From NCBI RefSeq assembly GCF_000009265.1, contig NC_008380.1, forward strand, positions 2,175,501 to 2,239,500: a stretch of 64,000 bases of DNA, written 5' to 3'. The stretch is from Rhizobium johnstonii 3841 (GTDB taxonomy: Bacteria > Pseudomonadota > Alphaproteobacteria > Rhizobiales > Rhizobiaceae). The notes beneath the pieces were generated by a model. The model ran no database searches. It was not told where the DNA came from and saw only the letters and a list, made by a program, of their open reading frames with translations. The position numbers and the translations under genes were made by a program. Position 1 is the first letter of the stretch. Each line of letters starts with the position of its first letter. Shown here piece by piece: positions 55,457 to 64,000 of this stretch.

Positions 55457-56224
55457 ATGAAGCCCTACATGGCGCAGATCAGCGCGAACCCGATCATCTC
55501 CGAACTCCGAGATCGCATCCAGCATCTCGAAGGACCTGTAGTCCGTCCGAAAGCTGTTCTTCCGTTTGGGGTGCGAGAGATCGATGAGCGGCTTCCGAGT
55601 GGCGGGCTCGCCTACGGTGCGGTCCATGAATTCGCCGGAGGTGGGGCAGGGGCCATCGACGGAGCGGCCGCTGCCCTGTTTGCCGCGGGAGTGGCGGCGC
55701 GGACAAAGGGCAAGGTCGTCTGGTGTCTGGCGCGGCCCGACCTTTTCGCGCCCGCACTGGCCCAAGTCGGACTCCATCCGGATCGTGTCATCTACGTCGA
55801 GGCGGTCCGTGAAGAGTATGTGCTCGAAAGTTTCGAGGAGGCCTTGCGGTTCGGCGGGCTTGGGGCCGTCGTCGCCGAGTTGGTGCGGTTACCCATGGTC
55901 GCCTCGCGACGCCTGCAGCTTGCCGCCGAAAGCTCCGGCACCATTGGCTTGATCGTCCGACGATGGCGAAGGCCGACCGAGGCAGGGGATTTCGGACACC
56001 CGACCGCGGCCGCCTCGCGCTGGCGCATATCGGTCCTGCCCTCGGAACCGTTGCCGGTTCCCGGGATCGGCCGGGCGCGGTGGCTGGCGGAGCTGATCAG
56101 GGTCAAGGCAGGAGAGAGCGCGGATTTCGTAGTAGGTGCATGTGATGGCCAGGGTCGTATCAGTATTTCTTCCGACGCTGCCGACGGATCGGGTCAGACG
56201 CGCCGATCCATCTATTCCGGTTGA
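55457..56224 (+). CDS. imuA: ImuA, SOS mutagenesis accessory protein
   Basis: The 255-residue RecA-like accessory factor of the ImuA-ImuB-DnaE2 mutasome. Characteristic stretches are VRPKAVLPFGVREIDERLPS, GGLAYGAVHEFAGGGAGAID, KVVWCLARPDLFAPALAQVG and ALRFGGLGAVVAELVRLP, followed by RARWLAELIRVKAGESADF. ATG 55457 is chosen; ATG 55469 is possible. The 3' end overlaps imuB by 80 bases, so the operon is tightly packed. LexA box upstream. Confidence 0.93.
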   Translation: MKPYMAQISANPIISELRDRIQHLEGPVVRPKAVLPFGVREIDERLPSGGLAYGAVHEFAGGGAGAIDGAAAALFAAGVAARTKGKVVWCLARPDLFAPALAQVGLHPDRVIYVEAVREEYVLESFEEALRFGGLGAVVAELVRLPMVASRRLQLAAESSGTIGLIVRRWRRPTEAGDFGHPTAAASRWRISVLPSEPLPVPGIGRARWLAELIRVKAGESADFVVGACDGQGRISISSDAADGSGQTRRSIYSG

Positions 56225-57659
56225 AGCGCCGCTTGTCATTGTCGCCAGGAGCGGATCGAAACGGTGGCTCTTCGCGGTCGACGCCAATGCCGCTCGGCTC
56301 GGGCTGCATCCGGGCATGCCCGCGGCCAAGGCCCAGGCGCTTGTCCAGGGGTTGCATATGGTCGACGCCGATCCGGCTGCCGATCTCGCGGCGCTTGAAC
56401 GGCTGACCTTGTGGATGCTCACCCAATATTCGCCCATCGTGGCAATGGACCCCCCGGACGGGATCGTCATGGACACCGAAGGAGCCGATCACCTGCAGGG
56501 CGGCGAGGAACCGATGCTTTCGCGCCTGGTCAACAGCTTCCGCGCCAAAGGACTTCCGGTCCGTGCGGTTGTGGCCGACACCTGGGGAGCGGCCCATGCG
56601 TTGGCGCGGTCGGCCGCCGGCGAAACGCGCATCGTCCCGCCAGGGCAGACGACGGATACCGTGGCCCGGCTGCCGATCTCCTCGCTTCGTCTCGATGGGG
56701 AGATCGTGAAGAGCCTGCGCACCCTCGGTTTTCGAACCGTCGGCGAACTGGCAGCAACCCCGAGGGCACCGCTGACGCTACGTTTTGGACCGGAAATCGC
56801 CCGCAAGCTCGACCAGATGTTCGGAAGAGTGGCCGAACCCATCGATTCGATCCGCTCGCCCGAATTCGTCGAAGTCCATCGTTCCTTCGCGGAACCCATC
56901 GGAGCACCGGAAACCATCGCCAAGTATGTCGCGCAACTCGTCCGCAGGCTCTGCCACGCCTTGCAAGAAAAGGGTCTCGGAGTTCGTCGCGCCGACCTGA
57001 TCGTCCATCGCGTCGACAATACCGTTCAGGCGTTGCGGGCGGGGACAGCCAAACCTGTTCGGGACATTCCCTGGTTGACGAAGCTCCTGCATGACCGCAT
57101 CGAACGTATTGACCCCGGCTTCGGCATCGAAAAGCTCAGCCTCGTAGCCATCATGGTCGAGCCGCTGGACGAGAAGCAGACCGTCTCCGGACTGGTCGAT
57201 GCCGCCGAGGTCGACGTCACGTCGCTAATCGATATCCTTGGGAACCGCGGTACGCAACGCATCTACCGCCTGGCCCCTGTCGCCAGCGACGTGCCCGAAC
57301 GCTCTGTCCAGCGGATTTCGCCAGTTGCCGACGAGAACGGACAGAGCTGGCCGATGATCTGGCCGCGCCCGGTGCGATTGATGGATCACCCGGAGCTGAT
57401 CGACGTGATGGCTCTACTGCCTGACCATCCGCCGGTTTGGTTTACCTGGCGCGGAAAACGGCGGCGGGTGAAACGTGCCGACGGGCCTGAGCGCATTTTC
57501 GGAGAATGGTGGCAACGAACATCCGAATGGGCCGCCGTTCGTGACTATTTCACGGTCGAGGACGAAACCGGCGAACGCTACTGGATTTACCGATCCGGCG
57601 ACGGCGTCGATCCGGAGACCGGTTCTCATCGCTGGTTCATCCACGGGACCTTCGCATGA
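56145..57659 (+). CDS. imuB: ImuB, Y-family polymerase-like mutasome hub
   Basis: The 504-residue product has the Y-family fold but not its catalytic DxD: the N terminus reads [16 protein letters not shown] where active polymerases have DMDAFYA. ImuB is known to be catalytically dead and to tether ImuA and DnaE2 to the beta clamp. Conserved parts include [48 protein letters not shown]-like end ([16 protein letters not shown]) and [11 protein letters not shown] 56145 lies inside imuA. The stop overlaps the dnaE2 start (ATGA). Confidence 0.95.
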   Translation: MARVVSVFLPTLPTDRVRRADPSIPVEAPLVIVARSGSKRWLFAVDANAARLGLHPGMPAAKAQALVQGLHMVDADPAADLAALERLTLWMLTQYSPIVAMDPPDGIVMDTEGADHLQGGEEPMLSRLVNSFRAKGLPVRAVVADTWGAAHALARSAAGETRIVPPGQTTDTVARLPISSLRLDGEIVKSLRTLGFRTVGELAATPRAPLTLRFGPEIARKLDQMFGRVAEPIDSIRSPEFVEVHRSFAEPIGAPETIAKYVAQLVRRLCHALQEKGLGVRRADLIVHRVDNTVQALRAGTAKPVRDIPWLTKLLHDRIERIDPGFGIEKLSLVAIMVEPLDEKQTVSGLVDAAEVDVTSLIDILGNRGTQRIYRLAPVASDVPERSVQRISPVADENGQSWPMIWPRPVRLMDHPELIDVMALLPDHPPVWFTWRGKRRRVKRADGPERIFGEWWQRTSEWAAVRDYFTVEDETGERYWIYRSGDGVDPETGSHRWFIHGTFA

Positions 57660-60600
57660 GGTACGCCGAGCTCCAGGTCACGACGCATTTCAGTTTCCTG
57701 CGCGGGGCATCCTCGGCGGAAGAATTGTTCGCGACGGCAAAGCGGCTGGGCATCGAGGCACTCGGCATTGTCGACCGCAATTCGCTGGCCGGCATCGTGC
57801 GGGCGTTGGAGGCATCGCGCGCGACTGGCTTGCGGCTGGTCGTCGGCTGCCGTCTCGATCTTCAGGACGGCATGTCTATCCTGGTCTATCCGACCGACCG
57901 CGCGGCATACTCTCGGCTTACTCGGCTGCTGACGCTTGGGAAGAGCAGGGGCGGGAAAGCGAACTGCATCCTGCATCTCGACGACGTTGCACTTTATTCT
58001 GAGGGACTGATCGGAATCCTGTTGCCGGACCTGCCGGATGAGACCTGCGCGATCCAGCTTCGGAAGATGGCCGAGGTCTTTGGCGACCTGGCTTACCTCT
58101 CGCTCTGCCTGCGCCGCCGGCCAAACGATCAGATGCGACTGCACGAGATGTCCAACTTGGCGGTCCGGCACAAAGTGAAGACCGTCGTGACCAATGATGT
58201 CCTGTTCCATGATCCGTCCCGCCGCCAGCTCCAGGATGTCGTCACCTGCGTCCGAAATCGGACTACAATCGACGATGTCGGTTTCGAGCGTGAGCGTCAT
58301 GCCGACCGTTATCTCAAGCCGGCGACGGAGATGGAGCGGCTTTTCTCGCGCTTTCCGGAAGCGCTCACACGGACGATGGAGATCGTCGACCGCTGCCGCT
58401 TCAGTCTCGAGGAACTGACCTACCAGTATCCCGAAGAGATCGTTGTACCCGGCAAAACGGCTCAAGCATCGCTTGAGCAGTATGTTTGGGAATGTGTGCC
58501 AAATCGGTATCCGGATGGTCTGCCGGCCCACGTCGAGAAAACGATCCGCCATGAACTCGCGCTCATCGAGATCATGCGTTATGCCCCCTATTTTTTGACG
58601 GTTTTTTCGATCGTCCGCTTTGCCCGGTCCCAAGGAATCCTCTGCCAGGGGCGCGGTTCGGCCGCCAACTCCGCCGTCTGCTTTGTCCTTGGCGTCACGT
58701 CCATAGACCCGGAAACCAACGATCTGCTCTTCGAGCGTTTCGTCAGCCAGGAACGCGACGAACCTCCGGACATCGACGTTGACTTCGAGCACGAACGCCG
58801 CGAGGAGGTCATCCAATGGATTTACGAGACCTATGGCCGCAACAAGGCCGCACTCTGCGCGACCGTGACGCGCTATCGCACAAAAGGGGCGATACGTGAT
58901 GTCGGCAAGGCGCTCGGCCTTCCGGAGGACTTGATCAAGGCATTGTCGTCCGGGGTCTGGGCGTGGACCGAGGAAGTGGGAGAGAAGCAGGTCAGGGAAC
59001 TCAATCTCAATCCTGACGACCGCCGTCTCGCATTGACGCTTCAACTGGCGCAACAACTGATGGGAGCCCCACGCCATCTCGGTCAGCACCCGGGCGGCTT
59101 CGTACTTACCCATGACCGGCTCGACGACCTGGTGCCAATCGAACCGGCCTCGATGGTAGATCGCCAGGTCATCGAATGGGACAAAGACGATGTTGAAGCC
59201 CTGAAGTTCATGAAGGTGGACGTGTTGGCGCTCGGTATGCTGACCTGCATGGCCAAGAGCTTTGCGTTCCTTAACCAGGAGAAGGACGTCGATCTCGATC
59301 TCGCGACAATCCCGCAAGAGGAGGCCAAGACCTATGCGATGATCCGGAAGGCCGACACGCTCGGCACATTCCAGATCGAGAGCCGAGCGCAGATGTCGAT
59401 GCTGCCGCGTCTAAAGCCTCGGACCTTCTACGACCTTGTCATCCAGGTGGCTATCGTCCGGCCGGGTCCGATCCAGGGCGACATGGTGCACCCCTATCTC
59501 CGTCGCCGGGAGGGCAAGGAGAAGGTCGAATACCCAACACCCGAACTGGAGGCGGTCCTGCACAAGACGCTTGGCGTGCCGCTGTTTCAGGAGTCGGCCA
59601 TGAAGGTGGCCATGGTCTGCGCCGGCTTCACGGGCGGGGAGGCGGATCAGCTCAGAAAGAGCATGGCGACCTTCAAGTTCACCGGAGGCGTGAGCCGCTT
59701 CAAGGACAAGCTTGTGAACGGGATGGTCCGCAATGGCTATACGTCGGAGTTCGCGGAGAAGACTTTCAGCCAACTCGAAGGCTTCGGTTCTTATGGCTTT
59801 CCCGAGAGTCACGCCGCGAGTTTCGCCCTGATCGCCTACGCAAGCAGCTACATCAAATGCCATTTCCCTGATGTCTTCTGCGCAGCGCTCCTAAACTCGC
59901 AGCCGATGGGCTTCTATGCTCCGGCCCAAATCGTGCGCGATGCCCGCGAGCATGGCGTCGAGATTCGCCCGGTATGCGTCAACCAGTCCCGTTGGGATTG
60001 CACGCTGGAACCAGTCGGGGACACCGACCGACATGCTGTGCGGCTTGGAATGCGGATGGTGCGAGGTCTGGCAACGGCGGATGCTGCCCGTATCGTGGCC
60101 GCACGAGCGGATCAAGCGTTCGACAGCGTCGACGACATGTGGCGGCGGTCCGGCGTTCCTGCTGCATCGCTGGTAGAACTGGCCGAAGCGGACGCCTTTC
60201 ATCCATCTCTCGGGCTGGAGCGCCGCGATGCGCTCTGGGCGATCAAAGCATTGCGAGACGAGCCTTTGCCGCTGTTTGCGGCGGCGGCAGAGCGGGAGGC
60301 AAAAACCATTGCCGAGCAGCAGGAGCCAGCGGTCGAACTGCGACAGATGACGCAGGGGCACAACGTGGTCCTGGATTACGGGCATGCCGGCCTGACGTTG
60401 CGCGAACACCCTGTCAGCTTTCTGCGTCGAGAACTCGCGGAACGCCGGATCGTCACCTGCACGGAGGCGATGTCGGCCCGTGACGGCCGCTGGCTAATGG
60501 CGGCTGGTCTGGTTCTCGTGCGTCAGCGGCCGGGGTCGGCAAAGGGCGTGATCTTCATGACCATTGAAGACGAGTCAGGCGTCGCCAACGTCGTCATCTG

Positions 60601-60916
60601 GCCCAAGCTGTTCGAGCGGTCGAGGCGGGTGGCGCTCGGAGCGTCGATGATGGCGATCAACGGTCGCATTCAGCGCGAAGGCGATGTCGTTCACCTGGTT
60701 GCACAGCAGCTGTTCGATCTCTCGGGAAGCCTGACAGGCCTTGCAGATCGCGATCTGGAATTCCGGCTGCCGACGGGGAAGGGAGATGAATTCAGCCACG
60801 GCACGCCTGGTAGGCCGGATTCACGCAAGCGGTCAACGGGAATGAAGTCTCGGGATATTTTCATTCCTGATTTGCATATCGATCAGCTAAGACTGAAGAG
60901 CCGGAATTTTCATTAG
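57656..60916 (+). CDS. dnaE2: Error-prone DNA polymerase DnaE2 (ImuC)
   Basis: The 1,086-residue C-family polymerase performs translesion synthesis after DNA damage. An N-terminal PHP domain ([20 protein letters not shown]) is followed by the polymerase core: [15 protein letters not shown] and the catalytic acids in PDIDVDFEH (Asp372, Asp374). [32 protein letters not shown] and a C-terminal OB domain ([19 protein letters not shown]) follow. The end (LRLKSRNFH) matches the family terminus. Start overlaps the imuB stop. Confidence 0.97.
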   Translation: MRYAELQVTTHFSFLRGASSAEELFATAKRLGIEALGIVDRNSLAGIVRALEASRATGLRLVVGCRLDLQDGMSILVYPTDRAAYSRLTRLLTLGKSRGGKANCILHLDDVALYSEGLIGILLPDLPDETCAIQLRKMAEVFGDLAYLSLCLRRRPNDQMRLHEMSNLAVRHKVKTVVTNDVLFHDPSRRQLQDVVTCVRNRTTIDDVGFERERHADRYLKPATEMERLFSRFPEALTRTMEIVDRCRFSLEELTYQYPEEIVVPGKTAQASLEQYVWECVPNRYPDGLPAHVEKTIRHELALIEIMRYAPYFLTVFSIVRFARSQGILCQGRGSAANSAVCFVLGVTSIDPETNDLLFERFVSQERDEPPDIDVDFEHERREEVIQWIYETYGRNKAALCATVTRYRTKGAIRDVGKALGLPEDLIKALSSGVWAWTEEVGEKQVRELNLNPDDRRLALTLQLAQQLMGAPRHLGQHPGGFVLTHDRLDDLVPIEPASMVDRQVIEWDKDDVEALKFMKVDVLALGMLTCMAKSFAFLNQEKDVDLDLATIPQEEAKTYAMIRKADTLGTFQIESRAQMSMLPRLKPRTFYDLVIQVAIVRPGPIQGDMVHPYLRRREGKEKVEYPTPELEAVLHKTLGVPLFQESAMKVAMVCAGFTGGEADQLRKSMATFKFTGGVSRFKDKLVNGMVRNGYTSEFAEKTFSQLEGFGSYGFPESHAASFALIAYASSYIKCHFPDVFCAALLNSQPMGFYAPAQIVRDAREHGVEIRPVCVNQSRWDCTLEPVGDTDRHAVRLGMRMVRGLATADAARIVAARADQAFDSVDDMWRRSGVPAASLVELAEADAFHPSLGLERRDALWAIKALRDEPLPLFAAAAEREAKTIAEQQEPAVELRQMTQGHNVVLDYGHAGLTLREHPVSFLRRELAERRIVTCTEAMSARDGRWLMAAGLVLVRQRPGSAKGVIFMTIEDESGVANVVIWPKLFERSRRVALGASMMAINGRIQREGDVVHLVAQQLFDLSGSLTGLADRDLEFRLPTGKGDEFSHGTPGRPDSRKRSTGMKSRDIFIPDLHIDQLRLKSRNFH

Positions 60917-61014
60917 ATGGCACTTCGGTGTCCCGCCCTGGTGCTCACTGCTTTCGATTGGCAGCATCGCACCAATACCGATCATTGCTAATCAGATGAA
61001 AGGCTAGGATTTGT

Positions 61015-61233
61015 TTATCCCTTAGGATCACCAACTCCTAGAGCCACGCGAACAAAATTAAAAAATGAGCCAATAAAAAATCCTATAATCAATCCGCCCC
61101 AATTGCTAAGAATTTCTGGCGGCTTTCCATACGTAATAGATGAATATATCACGGCACCGACTATACTTATTGATATTATTCCTATTATTGCCATTCCAAC
61201 GGAGGCAATAATTAATATAAGTTTCGTTTGCAC
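61015..61233 (-). CDS. Small membrane protein, 72 residues, low GC
   Basis: Two membrane helices (LILIIASVGMAIIGIISISI and WGGLIIGFFIGSFFNFV) flank a short loop (SSITYGKPPEILS). Codon use is strongly AT-shifted (aat, att, ata), unlike the core genes. It lies ten bases downstream of the secreted-protein gene on the same strand, so the two probably form one transcript. No family recognised. Confidence 0.6.
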   Translation of the reverse strand: MQTKLILIIASVGMAIIGIISISIVGAVIYSSITYGKPPEILSNWGGLIIGFFIGSFFNFVRVALGVGDPKG

Positions 61234-61243
61234 GGTATGTTTC

Positions 61244-61756
61244 CTACTTTGGTGAAGTGCATACGACTGTGTCTATTGAATACCCACATTTATTTCCGGC
61301 ATACGTGTTCATGCGCTGTACAATACTGCTCTCGCAGCGTGCTGCGGCCCATGACTTTACATCCGCATAGCAATAAAGATAAACATCGTGGGGTTTGCAT
61401 GCACGTTCATACTCGCCAGAGCATACGCGATAAGTCACGGTTGGCGGAGGAGGCTTAGGCTGAGGAGATAGAAGGCCGATCACTGTGGTCAGGCAGCTTA
61501 CATAGTCCTTATATTCGGCCTGGTTTACCTTTCCGAGGTCAACGCCGTCTCGGCTAATGGAAACGGTTCCGTTACCAGTGGTAGATAGTTCAAGGTTATC
61601 AACAGTCACCTCACCTTGAGATTTACTCACCAGACTACCAATGCCAGCGCATACCTTGGCTGCGCGAACCTCAATCGCATCTTGTGCCATGCTTGCTTGA
61701 GGTACAAGCGCCGCAGCAAATAACAACATTGCGGTGAGAGCTGTAACATTGCGCAT
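61244..61756 (-). CDS. Secreted cysteine-rich protein, 170 residues
   Basis: A Sec signal peptide (TALTAMLLFAAALVPQASMA, cleavage near residue 24) precedes a mature domain with eight cysteines, six of them in the last 65 residues (RVCSGEYERACKPHDVYLYC, then RCESS, KCGYS, VVCTSPK). This suggests a disulfide-stabilised periplasmic or exported domain. A Pro stretch (PQPKPPPP) separates two halves. No family recognised. It is first of a two-gene unit. Confidence 0.7.
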   Translation of the reverse strand: MRNVTALTAMLLFAAALVPQASMAQDAIEVRAAKVCAGIGSLVSKSQGEVTVDNLELSTTGNGTVSISRDGVDLGKVNQAEYKDYVSCLTTVIGLLSPQPKPPPPTVTYRVCSGEYERACKPHDVYLYCYADVKSWAAARCESSIVQRMNTYAGNKCGYSIDTVVCTSPK

Positions 61757-62152
61757 TTCGACCCTCGTGCACTGGCAAGGCAGTGTAGGTCGACTACATG
61801 CCTGACGCGCTGAAACGGCACATGAAACAGTGTGTATAACTAAAGATTAATGCACTATTTCTCTTGTGATGCAAGCTAAAATTACTTTCGCTGTGCCGAG
61901 TACACGTATCTTTCTATGTTCGCCTTGGGCCGAATAATGCCATTTGGGCCTGCGCTGATCATAAAATGTCGCGGCTTTCAATGCCTTGCCTGTCGCCAAA
62001 CGGCTATTCCGCCCGCGCCTACTTTTTAACAGGCCTCGCCACTCATCATCGCCGCGAACTCTCTTTTGCGTGCAATTTAACCGAAGCTATTCATGGTTCG
62101 TCTTTAGGTTGATGCGATAGAAGCATCATCCAGCGCGGAACACGATGACTTC
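61757..62152. other. Gap, lower GC
   Basis: About 400 bases between divergent genes at 61756 and 62153. Only short frames and no convincing RNA gene, repeat or promoter motif. Confidence 0.5.
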
Positions 62153-63196
62153 ATGCACTACCTCGGGCACTTTCTCAGTTTCGTAGGCGTACCCTACGCC
62201 ATTGGCTTCCTTGCCTTATGTTTCTGGCGGCGTTGGTGGTTGCTCGTACCCGCTGGGCTCGTGGCGGCAGGTCTGGTCAAAACAGAATACGCCAGTGTCA
62301 ATGCCTCGGACGGGGCCGGCGTGGCATTCGGGATCATCCTCGTGGTATTCGCGATGATTGGTGCCGCCAGCGGTTTTATAGCAAGTGGAGTTGTGTTGAT
62401 CGGCCGTATGACCCGACTGCGGGCGCTACGGGCCGTATACGTGCTTCCTGCCGTCTTCATCTTAGGTTTCGGAAGTTATTTCGCAGTCACCTGGACCCAG
62501 CAGAAAATCAGGGAGGCTCGCTATGCGCCGCCTGCTGCCGCATGTCTCGACAACCTGCATCCGGCCCGGATTGCCGATGTCGCTGTCGCGATTCCGGTCG
62601 CGCCTGGTATCTTGCTCTTCGGCAATGGAATGAGTGACGAGCATTACATTCTCTGGAGCAATCCAGATGCCCGCGCCTTCTGTGGCGAGGCGGATGGAGG
62701 CAACGCGACCTTGAAGTCCGTGGTCTTCATGCTGGATGGCAGTCCGGCGCGGCGAGAAATGGAGACCAAACGACCGTTCTGCTCACGTCCTCAACCGGAG
62801 TATCCCTGGGCCGAGATGGCTTGCCACCTGATCCCGACCGACGTTATTCCCGACAAGCCTGTCCAAATGACGGTTTCCGTCAAGGCTCCGGGCTTCGATC
62901 CCTCGGTCCGCGAACGTGAGGTCATGTTGAAGAACCAGGCCATTGTGGCGTCCGATGGCCTCAGAACCTATCGCTCCCAAAACGACTTCTATCTGCAGCG
63001 GCCGGACGGATATTTCGCTCGATGCCACGACCATCGATCCAAAAGCCAACCTTGGCTCTCCTGCACGGCAACAGAGGAGTTATCAGAACAGCTCGCCATC
63101 TCGTACGAATTCAGAACCACAGCCGAGCTTTTCATAAAACAGTCGGTGGTCGTCGCGGCCAATGCCCGAGCGATCTTCAATTCTCTCAAACCATGA
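62153..63196 (+). CDS. Membrane protein with C-terminal soluble domain, 347 residues
   Basis: Four hydrophobic helices lie in the first 125 residues (FVGVPYAIGFLALCFW, WLLVPAGLVAAGLV, VAFGIILVVFAMIGAASGFI, VYVLPAVFILGFGSYFAV). A periplasmic-type domain of about 220 residues with five to six cysteines (ACLDN, AFCGE, PFCSRPQ, MACHL, FARCHDH, LSCTA) follows. No family recognised. GC content is back near the core level. No adjacent co-directional partner. Confidence 0.7.
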   Translation: MHYLGHFLSFVGVPYAIGFLALCFWRRWWLLVPAGLVAAGLVKTEYASVNASDGAGVAFGIILVVFAMIGAASGFIASGVVLIGRMTRLRALRAVYVLPAVFILGFGSYFAVTWTQQKIREARYAPPAAACLDNLHPARIADVAVAIPVAPGILLFGNGMSDEHYILWSNPDARAFCGEADGGNATLKSVVFMLDGSPARREMETKRPFCSRPQPEYPWAEMACHLIPTDVIPDKPVQMTVSVKAPGFDPSVREREVMLKNQAIVASDGLRTYRSQNDFYLQRPDGYFARCHDHRSKSQPWLSCTATEELSEQLAISYEFRTTAELFIKQSVVVAANARAIFNSLKP

Positions 63197-63600
63197 ACGT
63201 TCATTCGCTATGCGCGGCAAGGCGCTCCGCCGTACAGTCCCCGGGGCATCATCAATCTTTGCCAGAAGGAAAGGTAGCAATAGGCGTTCAACGTTCACTG
63301 CTGCAATGACACAAGATCGGATCACCCTACCATCGGAGGTAGGAGCAGCTGTCCGCTCGCGGCCGGACCAAGAAAACGTTCAGGCCCAGTTTTTGGCGTA
63401 AGCGGTGTCCCGGCCGCCTTGACCAAGATGCTTTAAGCAGTTTCGAAGACTGTGGCCACGACGGGACGACTGCTTCGCGCCATAAGCGGTCATCGCCGCC
63501 CGTCCAAGAACGGTCCATACTCTCACGGATCGTTGCTACAAATGATAAAAGCTGCGCTGATGTCCTCAACAAAAAACGCCCTTGACTCCTCCGTCAAAAA
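63197..63600. other. Gap before the SOS-controlled gene
   Basis: About 400 bases with only short shadow frames on both strands. The last 20 bases contain TTGACT (63582-63587), the probable -35 element for the gene at 63662. Confidence 0.5.
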
Positions 63601-63615
63601 GAACAAAATGGGAAC
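63582..63615 (+). promoter_or_regulatory. Second LexA (SOS) box with promoter
   Basis: A perfect GAAC-N7-GAAC operator at 63601-63615. TTGACT at 63582-63587 and CAAAAT at 63604-63609 (16-base spacer) form the likely promoter, with the operator covering the -10, almost the same geometry as at imuA. The gene start is 47 bases downstream. Confidence 0.8.
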
Positions 63616-63661
63616 ATCCATGCGGCAACTGATATTCCCATTTCTGAGTGGAGGATTTGGC

Positions 63662-64000
63662 ATGCCCACTATTTTGTACAGACACAATCAGAATATCTCG
63701 CCCTCCGATGTCATGAAGATCGCGATCTACGCGGAGCATGTTGGCAGACAGTGCTATGACGTTTTCGCGGAAGATGGTTCGAGCTCTCGGTCGGAAGGTC
63801 TGTCCCGTCGAGCGCAGGCCGTGTCCGATTCCCTCGATTTTGGGAACGAACCATATCTCTCGCCGGAGACGACGAAGAAGGTGCTCGACCTCCACAATAT
63901 GGTCTCTGGCATGTGCTTCGATAGGTTCGGTGAGCGTGGCCATATGGGCAAGACGATGGACCTGCTCGGAATGGTGCAGGACGTGGACGATGTTCTCGAC
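63662..64000 (+). CDS. Unknown SOS-controlled gene, 3' end outside window
   Basis: The frame is open to the right edge, giving 113 visible residues. ATG 63662 (MPTILYRHNQNISPSDVM) follows GGAGGA by six bases; in-frame ATGs at 63608 and 63620 lie in or near the operator. The visible part is soluble and mixed helical (SPSDVMKIAIYAEHVGRQC, SPETTKKVLDLHNMVSG, MDLLGMVQDVDDVL). No family recognised. The upstream LexA box suggests a role in the DNA-damage response. Confidence 0.7.
   Translation, partial: MPTILYRHNQNISPSDVMKIAIYAEHVGRQCYDVFAEDGSSSRSEGLSRRAQAVSDSLDFGNEPYLSPETTKKVLDLHNMVSGMCFDRFGERGHMGKTMDLLGMVQDVDDVLD

Noticed and set aside
56480-56505. CCTGCAGGG word resembling the tRNA-Arg T-arm, considered as an attachment repeat
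   Set aside because: Only nine bases match and it lies inside imuB coding sequence.

Overview
The window looks like a chromosomal segment of a fast-growing Rhizobium of the R. leguminosarum / R. etli type. This rests on recognised families and gene neighbourhoods, not on a database search. Supporting signs are high GC with strong third-position GC, alphaproteobacterial NDUFA12-like and NDUFS4-like complex I subunits, a class I PHA synthase, an SOS-controlled imuA-imuB-dnaE2 cassette with a GAAC-N7-GAAC LexA box, and an intergenic palindromic repeat family of the kind known in rhizobia.

Bases 1 to about 41,860 read as conserved core genome. In order they hold: a DUF2157/GDYXXLXY membrane pair; tRNA-Leu and trigger factor (tig); a B12-binding radical SAM enzyme; an endonuclease/exonuclease/phosphatase-fold protein; soluble transhydrogenase (sthA); an FMN 2-hydroxyacid dehydrogenase; radC-map; a TetR regulator; ruvX; and a UPF0173 hydrolase. 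Next come gatC-gatA and gatB, separated by and followed by four GNAT acetyltransferases, then NDUFA12, DUF2155, and aat-accC-accB-aroQ. A DsbA-family protein, two aminotransferases, a DUF2778 peptidoglycan enzyme, phaC, hom and recJ follow. The segment ends with three tRNA-Glu genes, an M15 peptidase, gloA, a double cold-shock protein, a DUF192 protein, tRNA-Pro, the NDUFS4-like subunit and tRNA-Arg.

Right after tRNA-Arg(UCU) at 41,787-41,863 the style changes: weaker codon bias, long gaps, unknown genes and a broken gene. I read 41,864-64,000 as an accessory region beside a tRNA, although no integrase or second attachment repeat is visible. It begins with a 1,517-residue nuclease plus STAND-type NTPase protein resembling Avs-like anti-phage sensors. 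A DUF5710-like protein and an orphan RelA/SpoT-fold alarmone synthetase follow, then a four-helix membrane protein, a one-kilobase gap, and an operon of a small predicted beta protein with a 763-residue metzincin-like zinc protease lacking a signal peptide.

From 54,117 to 60,916 the DNA-damage theme dominates: a truncated dinB, two small unknown genes, and the complete imuA-imuB-dnaE2 mutasome operon with a LexA box over its predicted promoter. The window ends with low-GC membrane and secreted proteins, another membrane protein, and a gene cut by the right edge that has its own perfect LexA-type box. The most interesting leads are the nuclease-STAND protein, the orphan alarmone synthetase, the metzincin operon and the new SOS-controlled gene.
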